Below, piece after piece: positions 36,501-45,346 of a DNA stretch of 64,000 nucleotides. Below the pieces are notes generated by a model. It worked only from the letters and a program-made list of their open reading frames with translations. It did no database searches and was not told the origin of the DNA. The stretch spans positions 2,430,501-2,494,500 of the forward strand of contig OU015655.1 in NCBI GenBank assembly GCA_907165275.2, given 5' to 3'. The stretch is from Zygaena filipendulae. Its lineage: Eukaryota; Arthropoda; Insecta; Lepidoptera; Zygaenidae. The first letter of the stretch is position 1. The number at the start of each line of letters is the position of its first letter. A program made the position numbers and the translations under genes.

Positions 36501-37214
36501 TCACCCGTGTGAGTTTTGGAATTCTCGCAGGCACTCCAAAGTAGCCTAAATTACTCCTTATAACATCAGCTAATTAGCAGTGAAAGTCCCGTCAAAATTG
36601 GTCCAACCCTTTGGGAGATTCACTCGCGTGAGTTTCAGAATTCCCGCAGGATCTCTTTATATCAGGATTAGGATTCTTTGCGGATGCAGGAAGAACAACC
36701 CGCCAAAATTTCATCACAATCGGACCAATGGTTTAGAAACGCATATAGGACAAACATACAAACATTGATTTTTATTTATTAAGAAGAAGGATAAAGATTA
36801 AAATTAAACCATCACAAAAGTTGGGAGACCACCCGCTCAATCTCATAATAATATGTTGACTATGTTTATATACTAGCTGTGCCCTGCGATTTCACCCGCA
36901 GTAATTTCGGAGTTTCCGCGGGAATTCTGGAATAAAAAGTACCCTATGTTCTTTTCTGTATCCCTGACAACGTGCATGCTAAATTTCATCCAAATCCGTT
37001 CAGCCGTTTTTGCGTGATTGAGTAACAAACATCCAAACATCCACACTTTCACATTTATAATTTTAGAATATTTGACTTTGACATTGACACTTTCTGCCCC
37101 CAGATTGTCTCAGTGATGAGTTCCGGTGTGATCTGAGCAGGTGTATTACTTCTGCTCAAGTGTGCGACGGGCGCTCAGACTGCTACGACGGTACCGACGA
37201 AGCGAGTTGTAATG
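30443..37214 (+). CDS. trol: Perlecan (basement-membrane heparan sulfate proteoglycan core protein), N-terminal part, 8 exons
   Basis: Eight exons (30443-30569, 31653-31740, 32135-32211, 33090-33252, 33552-33721, 34419-34550, 35450-35614, 37104-37214) each follow an AG and precede a GT. Their phases chain without a break (0-1, 1-2, 2-1, 1-2, 2-1, 1-1, 1-1, 1-1), giving about 344 codons in one open frame. Domain order is acidic N-terminus with RLKR, Thr-rich stretch, Ser-Gly site, SEA module, LDLa, acidic Ser-Gly linker, LDLa. SEA followed by LDLa repeats matches perlecan domains I and II; perlecan is secreted, carries heparan sulfate and cross-links basement membranes. The signal-peptide exon was not found, and no downstream laminin-like or Ig exons were found up to 64000, so the next intron may exceed 26 kb. 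Another SEA/LDLa secreted protein is possible but less likely. The exons and frame are seen directly; the identity is inferred from architecture. Confidence 0.78.
30787..31092. mobile_element. 'AGTCCGTC' foldback MITE, third end-type
   Basis: CAATAGGCTAGTTTCCTGGG to AATTTAGGAAACTAGCCTCA. The outermost arm (AGGCTAGTTTCC) differs from other members, but the inner arms (TTTAGTCCGTCAGTTAGATA) match. Confidence 0.72.
31653..31740 (+). CDS. trol: Perlecan exon B: Thr/Pro-rich then acidic spacer
   Basis: The exon follows a long polypyrimidine tract ending TTTCAG and stops at a GTAAGT donor (phase 1 in, 2 out). It reads [20 protein letters not shown], then a D/N-rich tail ending GIDNP. The Thr/Pro run suggests mucin-type O-glycosylation. 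A composite repeat (from about 31775) begins some 35 bp after the donor. Confidence 0.72.
31775..31975 (+). repeat. Composite dispersed repeat, left part, in perlecan intron B-C
   Basis: TTTTCATTACTCATACTCGG through GGGAGAATCGCTTTCAACTG to TGGTTGATTTATGTAAAATA, matching the short 15070 copy and then stopping. Confidence 0.65.
32040..32109 (+). mobile_element. Helitron 3' remnant just before exon C
   Basis: CCCGGAATTCCTGCGGAAAC and AACCGCAGGAACAGCCAG are a decayed family 3' end, with about 25 bp left before the exon at 32135. Confidence 0.45.
32135..32211 (+). CDS. trol: Perlecan exon C: acidic exon with Ser-Gly glycosaminoglycan site
   Basis: This 77-nt exon runs from an ATTACAG acceptor to a GTAAGT donor (phase 2 in, 1 out). 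It reads [20 protein letters not shown] and ends SDYKE. A Ser-Gly dipeptide flanked by acidic residues is the usual attachment context for heparan or chondroitin sulfate, as expected in perlecan domain I just before SEA. A degenerate Helitron 3' end stops at about 32109, roughly 25 bp before the exon. Confidence 0.72.
32770..32939 (+). mobile_element. Helitron copy with doubled 3' block
   Basis: The TATCCCGGAATTCCCGC block occurs twice (32770 and 32880), and the element ends ACCGCGGGGCACAGCTAG. Confidence 0.55.
33090..33252 (+). CDS. trol: Perlecan exon D: first half of SEA module
   Basis: The acceptor is TATTTTCAG and the donor GTACGT (phase 1 in, 2 out). The frame begins [20 protein letters not shown], passes through [20 protein letters not shown] and ends RASLVRIQ. 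A beta strand followed by an amphipathic helix ([14 protein letters not shown]) is typical of the start of a SEA fold. There is no GSVVV-type autocleavage motif at the junction with the next exon, so it is probably an uncleaved SEA. Confidence 0.78.
33300..33400 (+). mobile_element. Helitron 5'-half fragment between the SEA exons
   Basis: GTTTGTTTGTTTGTTTGTTA, ACTCAACCGATCACCATGAT and ACACGTTGTTAAGGGTACAC match the family body. It lies in the intron between exons D and E. Confidence 0.45.
33552..33721 (+). CDS. trol: Perlecan exon E: second half of SEA module
   Basis: The acceptor is CATCTTCCAG and the donor GTGTGT (phase 2 in, 1 out). The frame reads [20 protein letters not shown], then the helix [16 protein letters not shown] and the strand [15 protein letters not shown], completing SEA. 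With exon D it makes a symmetric phase-1 module, the usual state of a shuffled extracellular domain. The 81-residue open frame on the opposite strand (33541-33786) is a shadow of this exon. Confidence 0.78.
34419..34550 (+). CDS. trol: Perlecan exon F: first LDL-receptor class A repeat
   Basis: The acceptor is TTACCATAG and the donor is the weak GTACCA (phase 1 in and out, 44 codons). The repeat has all six cysteines: [15 protein letters not shown], then [13 protein letters not shown], then PDGRDELSC. The acidic DCPDGRDE box is the calcium cage of LDLa modules. Apart from the first residues the whole module sits in one exon. The donor was chosen because it keeps the phase and directly follows the module; the exact end is the least secure of the eight. 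Confidence 0.82.
34954..35292. mobile_element. Harbinger-like MITE with TTA duplication, in perlecan intron F-G
   Basis: TGGCCGGTTTACACTTCCAT at the left and its inverse ATGGAAGTGTAAACCGGCCA at the right, at least 21 bp perfect. TTA flanks it at 34951-34953 and 35293-35295, the PIF/Harbinger target pattern. Length 339 bp. Confidence 0.75.
35450..35614 (+). CDS. trol: Perlecan exon G: acidic linker with Ser-Gly site
   Basis: The acceptor is ATTTTTAAAG and the donor GTAAGG (phase 1 in and out, 55 codons). It begins [20 protein letters not shown], continues [20 protein letters not shown] and ends [15 protein letters not shown]. It has no cysteine and no fold visible by eye. The strongly acidic character and the S-E-I-P-S-G-P context suggest a second glycosaminoglycan site between two LDLa repeats. 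A foldback element starts about 32 bp after the donor. Confidence 0.68.
35647..35970. mobile_element. 'AGTCCGTC' foldback MITE just after perlecan exon G
   Basis: AATGGGCATGTTGACTAATT to AAGTAGTCCACATCCCCATT. The core has two TGACGTCAC palindromes about 45 bp apart. It begins 32 bp after the exon G donor. Confidence 0.76.
36482..36770 (-). mobile_element. Helitron copy, reverse, in intron G-H
   Basis: CTAGCTATGCTCCGCGATTT and AATTCTCGCAGGCACTCC, then a second TCACTCGCGTGAGTTTCAGA block. It shares TAACATCAGCTAATTAGCAG with the copy at 59627. Confidence 0.5.
36873..37070 (-). mobile_element. Helitron copy, reverse, abutting exon H
   Basis: CTAGCTGTGCCCTGCGATTT to CACACTTTCACATTTATAAT. About 33 bp remain before the acceptor of exon H. 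Confidence 0.62.
37104..37214 (+). CDS. trol: Perlecan exon H: second LDL-receptor class A repeat
   Basis: The acceptor is TGCCCCCAG and the donor GTAAGT (phase 1 in and out, 37 codons). The module is [14 protein letters not shown], then [13 protein letters not shown], then [10 protein letters not shown], with six cysteines and the calcium-binding DCYDGTDE box. It is exactly one LDLa repeat. A reverse Helitron (36873 to about 37070) lies about 33 bp upstream. No third LDLa exon was found downstream in the window. Confidence 0.82.
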
Positions 37215-37305
37215 GTAAGTTAACCACTTCCTTTTCAGGCATCCACGTTCAGTTTTCTCGTTGTGTCATGTCAGGCGCTTACATTTTTCCCATTGAATTT
37301 GTCTA

Positions 37306-37632
37306 CAATAGGCTATTTGACTAGTTTTTTTATTTTTAGCCCGCCGCTTCGTGAAGATTCAAAAAAAAGATTAGACACGTATTTTTTCTTTTTTCACGTA
37401 AGCAAAAATAACGGAGATACGTTGAGTCAAAATGTCGCTTGACGTCACAAGCAGGCGCAGCTTTTAGTTGCGTATGACGTTACGATTCCCCACTCCCAAA
37501 CTTTAATGCGCTTTATCCCGGTATATTTTCATTAAATTTAAAAAGCAAAAAAATACGTGTCCATTATTTTTTATTATGTATCTGACGGACTAAATAGAAT
37601 TTAGAAAAAAAAATTAGTCGAATAGCCTATTG
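37306..37632. mobile_element. 'AGTCCGTC' foldback MITE after perlecan exon H
   Basis: CAATAGGCTATTTGACTAGT to TTAGTCGAATAGCCTATTG, a near-perfect terminal palindrome. The left arm reads TTTTAGCCCGCCGCTTCGTG, a mutated AGTCCGTC. Confidence 0.74.
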
Positions 37633-37639
37633 GGTGTGA

Positions 37640-38640
37640 GCAGGTATATGGACTACAGCTGTTATAATCACCCCAAACTTGACTAAAATAAATTTTGCCA
37701 ATCGTTAGGAGATTTGTTCTTTAAAAGCAACTTCCATAGGCAACTTTAAGTGATACCTACCTAAAGTTCAAAACGGACCTAACGAATTGGGTGATGGGTC
37801 TCTCTATGTTTTGATCTATTTTTAGGGTTCCGTATGTACCTCAAAAAGAAAAGAAAACGGAAACCTTATAGAATCACTTAGTTGTCCGCCCGTCTGTCAC
37901 GAGTCAAGACTCTCTATTTCAGAAACGCGTGAAGATATCGAGTTGTAATTAAAACCACATTACCTACTTAGGTCTACAGTTCCTTGAAACTGTGAAAAAA
38001 AAAACATACATAACGGCCGAATGCAGAATCTCCTCTTTTTTGGAAGTAAGTTAAAAACTTCTAATTTAACGTAGAAAAGACACGGCCGCTTATGCCGCGA
38101 AAACGTATATTTTGCCCGTCAATCGGCATCAAAATTAATTACAGGGTATTCTTTCCGTTAACCTAGAACTATGAAAGGTAAGTAAGGTCGTCTTATATTA
38201 CAGGGAATAATCTGAAACCATACATTATGAAAAACACACACCTACAAATTTGTTATATTTTTGTGTTTTTTTTTTATCCCGGATATGTACCTACAATAAT
38301 CTGTACAATAATTATTGTTGGTGATATTCTTTTAAAATCGGCAGTCTTATATTTAGAACTCGGTTTCCATTTGGTATTTGGTGGTGTCCGAACTTATTAC
38401 AGTATTTTTTTTTCAAAATATCTTTTAGTTTTTTCGTATAATATTGATGGTGTTAATTTGATTGTCGTAGATAGGAATGATCCTATTTCATAAATATGTC
38501 GGATATATCTATCTACCATACCTAGTAGATACGTCCATTGTCATTAAAATTTCAACTTTAAATTCTGAGTATTCAACTTACATTGGTAATAGTCTTCTGA
38601 AAAGAACTCTATCTACTGTGCTATCCTGCCGGTGGGCGCT
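37640..38640. other. Perlecan intron sequence downstream of exon H, nothing recognised
   Basis: No further LDLa cysteine pattern, Ig or laminin-type motif was seen. The 88-codon frame at 38227 is a hydrophobic AT-rich translation. Confidence 0.45.
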
Positions 38641-38642
38641 GG

Positions 38643-38838
38643 ACCTAATAAATATTTTAATGCGAAAGTGAGTTTATTTGTTTGTTTGTAAAGCTTTCAC
38701 ATCCTAACGCCCTGACTGATCATCATTAAATTTTGCATACACGTAGTCACCCTGTACAAAATAGGACATAGCGTACCTTTTTCGGAATTCCCGTGTGATT
38801 TCCGAAATTAACGAGGGTGAAACCACGGGGGGTAGTTT
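38643..38838 (+). mobile_element. Helitron copy, decayed 3' end
   Basis: TTTTAATGCGAAAGTGAGTT and ATGATCATTAAATTTTGC lead to GGTGAAACCACGGGGGGTAG. Confidence 0.5.
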
Positions 38839-39220
38839 CGGGGTTTGAAAATCAAAATTCTATTTAGTCCGTCAGTTAGATAAAAAAAAATACGAGACAC
38901 GTATTTTTTACTTTTTCAAATCATTGAAAAAATACTAAGATAAAACGCATTAAAATTTAGAAGTTGACGTCATAACGTGCTATAAACTGTAGCACGGCGT
39001 GACGTCATGCAATATTTCGACTTAATGTAGATCTCTTTTATTTTTTCATTACGTAAAAAACATGATAAAAAAATCGTTTAGGCGCAAATGGTCCAATTCG
39101 CAAATGGTCCAGAGGGTTTAAAATGTCCAATTCGCAAACCGTCCAATAAAATACGTGTCCAATATTTTTTATTGATCTATAAGACGAATTAAAATCTAAA
39201 ATTTGGTTGACAAGCCCATT
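38831..39220. mobile_element. 'AGTCCGTC' foldback MITE with internal insertion
   Basis: GGTAGTTTCGGGGTTTGAAA to TTTGGTTGACAAGCCCATT. About 90 bp (39055-39150) interrupt the right arm, containing GGTCCAATTCGCAAATGGTC twice in related form. Confidence 0.66.
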
Positions 39221-39450
39221 TATGAATTGTTGATACGTTTTTCTGTTGTCCGTGGTTTTATTTTTTACCAATGTTATGACTACATTGTTCATCCGATGTA
39301 GTGATTAGTGTAGCAAACTTCCGGACATGTGAGGAGGAGTGGGATTTTGCCTATGGTATTCTTAGTAGGTGCATCTCATGACGTCACCAAACGTACGTAG
39401 GTATCATAACATAAACAGCATTATTCGAGTCAGCCATTTCCAACGAATTA

Positions 39451-39640
39451 CTAGCTGTTCCCCGCGGTTTCTCCCGCGCTAATTTCGAAGTTCCCGAGGG
39501 AATTCCGGGATAAATAGTACACTATGTCCTTTTCTCTACCCTTGACGTGTCTGCCGAATTACATTATCGGTTGAGTCGTTAAGGCGTGATAGCGGCACAA
39601 ACAAACAAATAAACTTTCGCATTCAAAATAATAATTAATA
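39451..39640 (-). mobile_element. Helitron copy, reverse
   Basis: CTAGCTGTTCCCCGCGGTTT at the 3' end; ACAAACAAATAAACTTTCGC near the 5' end. Confidence 0.6.
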
Positions 39641-40950
39641 GTAAAGATTGCCTTTATTTCTAAGAATGAATCACTATCTATTATTATGCATATACCTACT
39701 TAATTATAAAACTATAGACCTAAATCTTATTATAACTCAAGCTCTTTTAAATTTAGCATATTATATTTTGTTAATTACGCGGGACTTGAACGCGATGTTT
39801 TTTATTACCTTTTTGCCTGACGTTTCAGCTGAGTTGCATCACACCGTGGTCACAGGCTGACTAAAGTCAGTCCCGCGTAGGTATTCAACAAAATAAAATG
39901 TGCTCAAACACGAAAATCTAAAAACTAGCATATTATGTCTGTCTGTAGGCATATTTGTACATTTAAGACATTTTTAGTCGAAGGCATTATTTTCATACAA
40001 ATCTGGGGGCACCGTAGTGCCCCCGCCAAGATGACCCAAGCGAAGCGCAAGGGCACTACCGTACCTTTTCTCGAATTGCTTCGTCGTTTTTTTTGAACCC
40101 TTATATTTGGGTTATTCCAGATAAACAAAATTCTCGGGATATGTTGTCGATAGTAGACTTAGTATACCTACATATAAAGTTTTTAATTGCATAACTCTTA
40201 CATTTTAGATTGTATTGATATCTAAAAAACCCTGATATCGTCACAGACTCACTGATGATTATCAAAATTCTTAGGGTATTTCCTAATGTCCTAGAAAGTT
40301 GGAATTTGGTATGTAAGCTAGTAAATTTTATCCCCCAACCACTTAAACTAGGGGATGGAAGTTTGTTGAGACTTCCGCTATTTTGGCTTACAAAAAGAAA
40401 TGAAATCTCACCAAAAACATTTTCCTGTAGAATGTTGCCAAGTCGAGACCATGTGACTCGCACTGTCAAAAAGTTATCAGATTTCATGTAGAACCAAGCT
40501 TTTAACTCTACACGCTTTAACTTTGCAAGGCCTAAATTCACAAACTCTACACCTTAGTCAAAATATGTGGCTTGGCCGTTTCGTTTCTACAAGTATCACG
40601 GTATCTAGTATCTACTTTATTAATCGAGATAAACATTTTTTTTTCCCAATTGAAATCACTCTGTTACATTTTGTCGTCATAATTGTTCGTCATTTAGATT
40701 CTCTAAACCTATTGTGTCAGCCCATCCATGAAACATCATGTATCTACCTACATAATTAGTAGATGATTGAAACAACTTCCGAAGTAGATTTGATACAAGC
40801 GCACTGATTGATTTCAAGTGCCACTAACGACCGCGGTCAATAAACCGAGGAATTCATTCAGAACATCAACACCCGTCAACTTTCATTGTTCATAAACAGT
40901 AATAACGATTATTTCTCGGAACGTGATACGAGATACGAGTGCATATAAGT
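39640..40950. other. Unassigned stretch before the hAT element
   Basis: A dispersed-repeat-like segment at 39775-39890 (GCTGAGTTGCATCACACCGT, GGTCACAGGCTGAC) may be a LINE 3' UTR. The 146-codon minus-strand frame at 40101-40541 shows no domain. Confidence 0.4.
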
Positions 40951-40958
40951 CTTGGTAG

Positions 40959-42802
40959 TAGAGCATGGACTATCGGATCATTTTTGTAATACCGGTATTG
41001 TTACGATATTCATTTTTAAAATATCGGAAAACCGGTATTTCGATATTTTTTCGATATTTGGATGTAAAAGAAAAAAAAACTGGTAAAAAAAAAGCCGACA
41101 TGAACTTAAAACACTTAAAATAATTGAAAAAAAACTGAAAAACAAAATATTGTCTACAAAATAAAACTGATCCAGCTACACAAATTTGATCTCCGTACTA
41201 ACTGCTTCCTCAGTTGTTCATGTTTGTTTGTAAACCAAATATGGCAGGTCCTTAAAAAATTTAGGAAAGTAACTTTATTATCAAAGATTAGTACAAATAA
41301 TTTTTTAATACAGTTGCTCAAAAAGTGGCATATTGCAGGGACGTATAGCGTTCGGGAAGTGGGCTATTACATACTCGAGCTTTTTCTTTACCTTTTCCGA
41401 ACTCGTGCGTTCTCTTTCCCAACTGTCAAAAATGGCTAAACGACTTTGACACACTTTTTGTATTGCGCAACGTAGGTTTCGTATTACTAATACGACTAGC
41501 GCCATCTCTTGATCACAGTTGGAACTTAGTTGAGTTTGTGTTTTTATTATTTTACTAAATTTCTTCATTTTTTCGCAACTGTATTAAAAATAGTTGTTCA
41601 GTACACGTGCGGAACCGTCATCCTCGCCTTCGGCTGCGCCTCGGCTCGGGTCGACATTTGTCGGAACTCTTCGGAACGAGACTTCGATGTGGACGGCAAC
41701 TGCAACTGATGAGATTGAGCGGTCAATTGTTGGCAAATCGAGCGTAACTAGTATTATCTTTTAAAGACGACCTTATGTTATTGCAAGTATTGGCAGCGGC
41801 AGAAAAAGCTCTTTCCGACTCAACACTGGTGGGTGGTAACTGGGATCGTCAATAAATATTTGTAGAGTGAAGACCTTGTCTAAATGAATGCCTTGATCAT
41901 CCCCGTTTTCATAAAGTGCCATTTCAATCCTAATTAGTTTAAGCTTATCGTTCTCATCATGACCACCGCCGCTACCAGCTTCATTTTCTTTCACATTCCT
42001 AGGGCTAGGTTTCGAAATTTTCTCTTTCAAAGACTTCTTTATTAAATTTATTACTGTTCTTTCTCAAAACTACCTGATGATCTTCATTTTGATCATCTTG
42101 ATCATCATGATCTTCATCATCACTGACATTAATGCTAGTGTTAGTGTTATCTAAGTCAACATTTTGAGCAGAAGGGACTTCAAAATGTCGATAGAGCGAA
42201 CAAATAGCCTCCACCATTTCAAAGTTGGTTAATTTGTAAAAGTATTCCATAGCTACTTCAAAGAAGTAGTTTTCTTCTTCTTCTTCTTCTTCAATTATGG
42301 CAATCTATCGCGATTTCTCGCATTTAAATCTGCCAATGTACGCATTTTTAGCAATTAAAGTAATTATGGCGTAACGCCAATGACAGTATTAGTTTGTTCC
42401 CCAAGATAAAACACGATTCCCTCTCGAAAACCAGCTTCTTTCTTGGAAAACAAAATGGCTGCTGAACGGTGGAGAAAATATCGAATAAATAACGCGACAG
42501 GCATCCACTCGCTACGACCTCCACCGGTCAACAATCGAAGTGGGTAGTTTTCTGGATTGTGTAAATATTGCAAAAGTGTGGTGATAGAAGTCTTTGGGAA
42601 ATACAACTAACAGATACCTACAATGAAACGTTGTTTGAATGAAATTTAATGAAATTTATTGTCTTAACTGACGTTTTGACTTTTGACACTACAATATCGT
42701 AAAACCGGTATTACTGGAATTCGGTATCGGTATTTCAATATCGGATTTTTGCTCCGATATTCCGGTTTTTCGATATTATCGAAAACCGGTATCCATGCTC
42801 TA
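40959..42802. mobile_element. hAT-superfamily DNA transposon, 1,844 bp, with 8-bp TSD
   Basis: The ends are inverted repeats: TAGAGCATGGA on the left and its complement TCCATGCTCTA on the right. The flanks carry the same 8 bases, CTTGGTAG, at 40951-40958 and 42803-42810. An 8-bp duplication with TAG-type termini is the hAT hallmark. Subterminal zones hold repeated ACCGGTAT/ATATCG motifs (40990-41060 and 42690-42790), probably transposase-binding repeats. Inside, on the minus strand, is a broken transposase. Microsatellite (TTC)n lies near 42268. Confidence 0.85.
41723..42606 (-). pseudogene. Decayed hAT transposase, C-terminal hATC motif recognisable
   Basis: Read on the minus strand, a short frame ending at TGA (41723-41725) contains PPTSVESERAFSAA, the conserved hATC dimerisation signature (P-T-S-x-E-S-E-R-x-F-S) near the end of hAT transposases. 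It is out of frame with the longer open stretches upstream (41773-42030, 42005-42250 with a D/E/Q-rich run, 42364-42606), so frameshifts or lost introns separate them. I could not place those upstream pieces in the transposase, and no BED zinc finger is clear. The element cannot be autonomous in this state. Confidence 0.65.
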
Positions 42803-43295
42803 CTTGGTAGCGACAAAGCACCGTCTAATCACATTTTGTTGATGCCATTCGTTGTTAGTTGGAAAGAAACGTGACATAATAGAGACAAAGGCTACTGAAG
42901 TTTTGCGATCGAAAACATTTTCTTTTAAAAAGGATATCTACCTTGGTGATGATTTTCAGAGGTTGGCAATTACCACACTATTAGTCAGCTAACTTCGTTA
43001 CACCTCTGTATTGCCATACAGACACATTACATAGAAACTTCGCCCATCGACATTTCGACCTTACAATCTGTATGTAAAGCAAAAAAAAATATTTTTACGC
43101 TATTAAGATATTATGATGCAAACTATGGTGGTAACCCTGCTAAAATATATGGTGGTAGTTGCTTTGGATAGAAACGTTGAAAAAAAAAACACAAACATTT
43201 TTACAATTTAATGTATCGGCTTGGTATAAATACTCTAGAGATCTTTCCGGGGAATGTAAGTTTTGTCAGAAGTTCTTAATAGGTACCAACATCAG

Positions 43296-43445
43296 CCCCC
43301 TTAGCCAAGTTGACAGTCTATAATCGTTAAGGCATATAAGAAAACTAGGGACTGGACTGTTGACTAGACGATTTCACATGATCACGTGATATGACCGTTG
43401 GTTGCTTATTTTCTATGGGTTAACGATCATACGTATATAGTCAAC
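43296..43445. repeat. Degenerate dispersed repeat related to 33760-33890
   Basis: TTAGCCAAGTTGACAGTCTATAATCGTTAA in pieces, CACGTGATATGACCGTTGG and TTAACGATCATACG resemble CAGCCAAGTGG, CTATGATCGTTAACAGTATA and CATATCACGTGGTCATG in the intron after exon E. Possibly an old MITE. Confidence 0.3.
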
Positions 43446-44146
43446 TACACTAACCAGTATAACTACTTTTTATGCGGGGAGTTTCTCAACGATACCGCTT
43501 TAACAACTAACTTTTATTGTTATGCTCTTCACTTTCAACTAATTATACTATTCAAAAGGCTGAAACCAAATGTTGCTGTAACTAGTTAACCACACCCTGT
43601 ATTTGCTAGAACGATAAGGTATATTTCCAAAAGAAAAGCGACAAAATACAGGTTTTTTAAAGTATTAAGTACTAAAATTCAAATCAACTAAAATAATATA
43701 TTTTTTAACTTCCAATTTTTTTCTCCTAATTTTCAAATGGAGTTCAAGGGATACCTAAGCTTTTAAATAATAAAAATTATTATAATATACGTAACATTAT
43801 ACTCTATTAATAAAGTTTTTAACATTGTATTAGTAGTCGGTATCACGGTGTCAGCGCATTAAGTGCTACGGTGACTTTCTACTCTACGTATTGTCTACGT
43901 ATTCTGCTTACCCCGGTGCGTACCTATCGCTATAGAACACTCTTAGATTGTCGGAAAGAGGTCGAGATAAGCACGTCACGAGATGTTTCGTATAAACGAC
44001 ACCATGTTGCTGACGCCTCGTAATCGGAATTTCGATATAAATACCAAGGTACAATGAAAATATACTAGGTACCTCTAATATTGAACATTACCGACTTTCG
44101 TAGCACATATTTATAGTCTTCATTATTTATATTTAGTAATAGTAGA

Positions 44147-44330
44147 TCCGTCACGGTTCCCATCGCATCACTCGAAACATTTCGGAGTTCCCGTAAGAAT
44201 TTAATTTAATTTAAGAATTCCGGGATTAAAGTATTCTATGTTTATTGAAAAACACTAAAGTTTCCTATGGGTAACTGAAAGAATTTTTTAAATCGGTTAG
44301 CTAGTTTTTGAAACAAACAATCGAATCATT
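44147..44330 (-). mobile_element. Strongly decayed Helitron-like fragment
   Basis: TTTCGGAGTTCCCGTAAGAA and AATTCCGGGATTAAAGTATT match the reverse body; the ends are gone. Confidence 0.35.
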
Positions 44331-45029
44331 TCTCTAATAAAAGAAATTCTGTCTGTTCTTTTAAACACTCACCGGATTTTGATTGTTATTTACAGAATTT
44401 CTTCCGAATTTTATAAAAATAAATAAATACTAAAACAAAACTGGTGGGAAAAATCATAAAAATTTTCTGTAAAGTTTCTAAAAAAAAAAATTATCATACA
44501 CACGCGGCGGTTTTTATTAGAAAGCAGGTTAAAATACTTTGTTACTTATAGCAGATAATTTTTTAGGTAGGTACCTACGTATCTATATATGTCCTTTAAT
44601 TAGGACGTATACCTACTTACACGACCTACAATTAATTAGAGTAGGTAACGATATTTTCCTTAAAATTTTAACAGCTTTTTGTACAGAAAAAATGTCTTGA
44701 ATTAATTTAATATAAAGGTTATAAAATGTGAACAAAACTATAAAACTATTGGAGGATCCATTATCTATTTTTATACTTATTAAGTAAGTATGTACTTTTT
44801 ATTTGTTTTTTAGCAACGTGACATTGACCCGTTTCACTATCATATTGTTTTATTTAAGTATTTTTTTTGGTTTTATCTATTTGTAAATAATTATTAACCT
44901 TTGATTCATTAACCAACCATACTGATTTCAGAATAAAATCGTCTATAGTTCAGTGATACTCAATTCATTCTTAAAAGACATCCATATATAGTCTACTATA
45001 TTTGTATGCATGTATAATAAGATCGCAAA

Positions 45030-45135
45030 TGCACCGTCAAGTAAGCTCTCTGTAATATCTGTAGGTTTAAGTCCTGTGGCATTAAGTCCGCCTTTTGTAC
45101 CATAATGTGCATAAAGTTGAAATAAATAAATAAAA
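45030..45135 (+). mobile_element. LINE 3' tail with (AAAT)n
   Basis: TGGCATTAAGTCCGCCTTTT, then CATAATGTGCATAAAGTTGA and AAATAAATAAATAAA. It is related to the reversed tail at 54845-54960. Confidence 0.55.
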
Positions 45136-45140
45136 TATCT

Positions 45141-45346
45141 GTTAAATAATATAAATGCGAACGCAACTCTGTCTATCGGTCTGTTACTTTTTCAGGCCAA
45201 ATATAATACAAATTTTGCATAAAATATACACGATGATAAAGTGTAAAAAAGGAGATAGGGTAGGTAGTTTTTATCCCGGAATTTTCGCGAGAACTTTCAA
45301 ATTATCTTTGAAACCGCGGGTGTAAATCTCGAAAACAGCTATCTAG
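45141..45346 (+). mobile_element. Helitron copy, directly after a LINE tail
   Basis: AATATAAATGCGAACGCAAC, TTTTATCCCGGAATTTTCGC and terminal CTAG. It starts where the LINE tail at 45030-45135 ends. Confidence 0.5.

Larger units (their letters stand above)
42811..45029. other. Mostly unassigned stretch after the hAT element
   Basis: Only the weak repeats at 43296 and 44147 were recognised. Confidence 0.4.

Noticed and set aside
40101..40541. 146-codon minus-strand open frame, among the longest in the window
   Set aside because: No domain, AT-rich composition, no splice or promoter context; length alone is not convincing.
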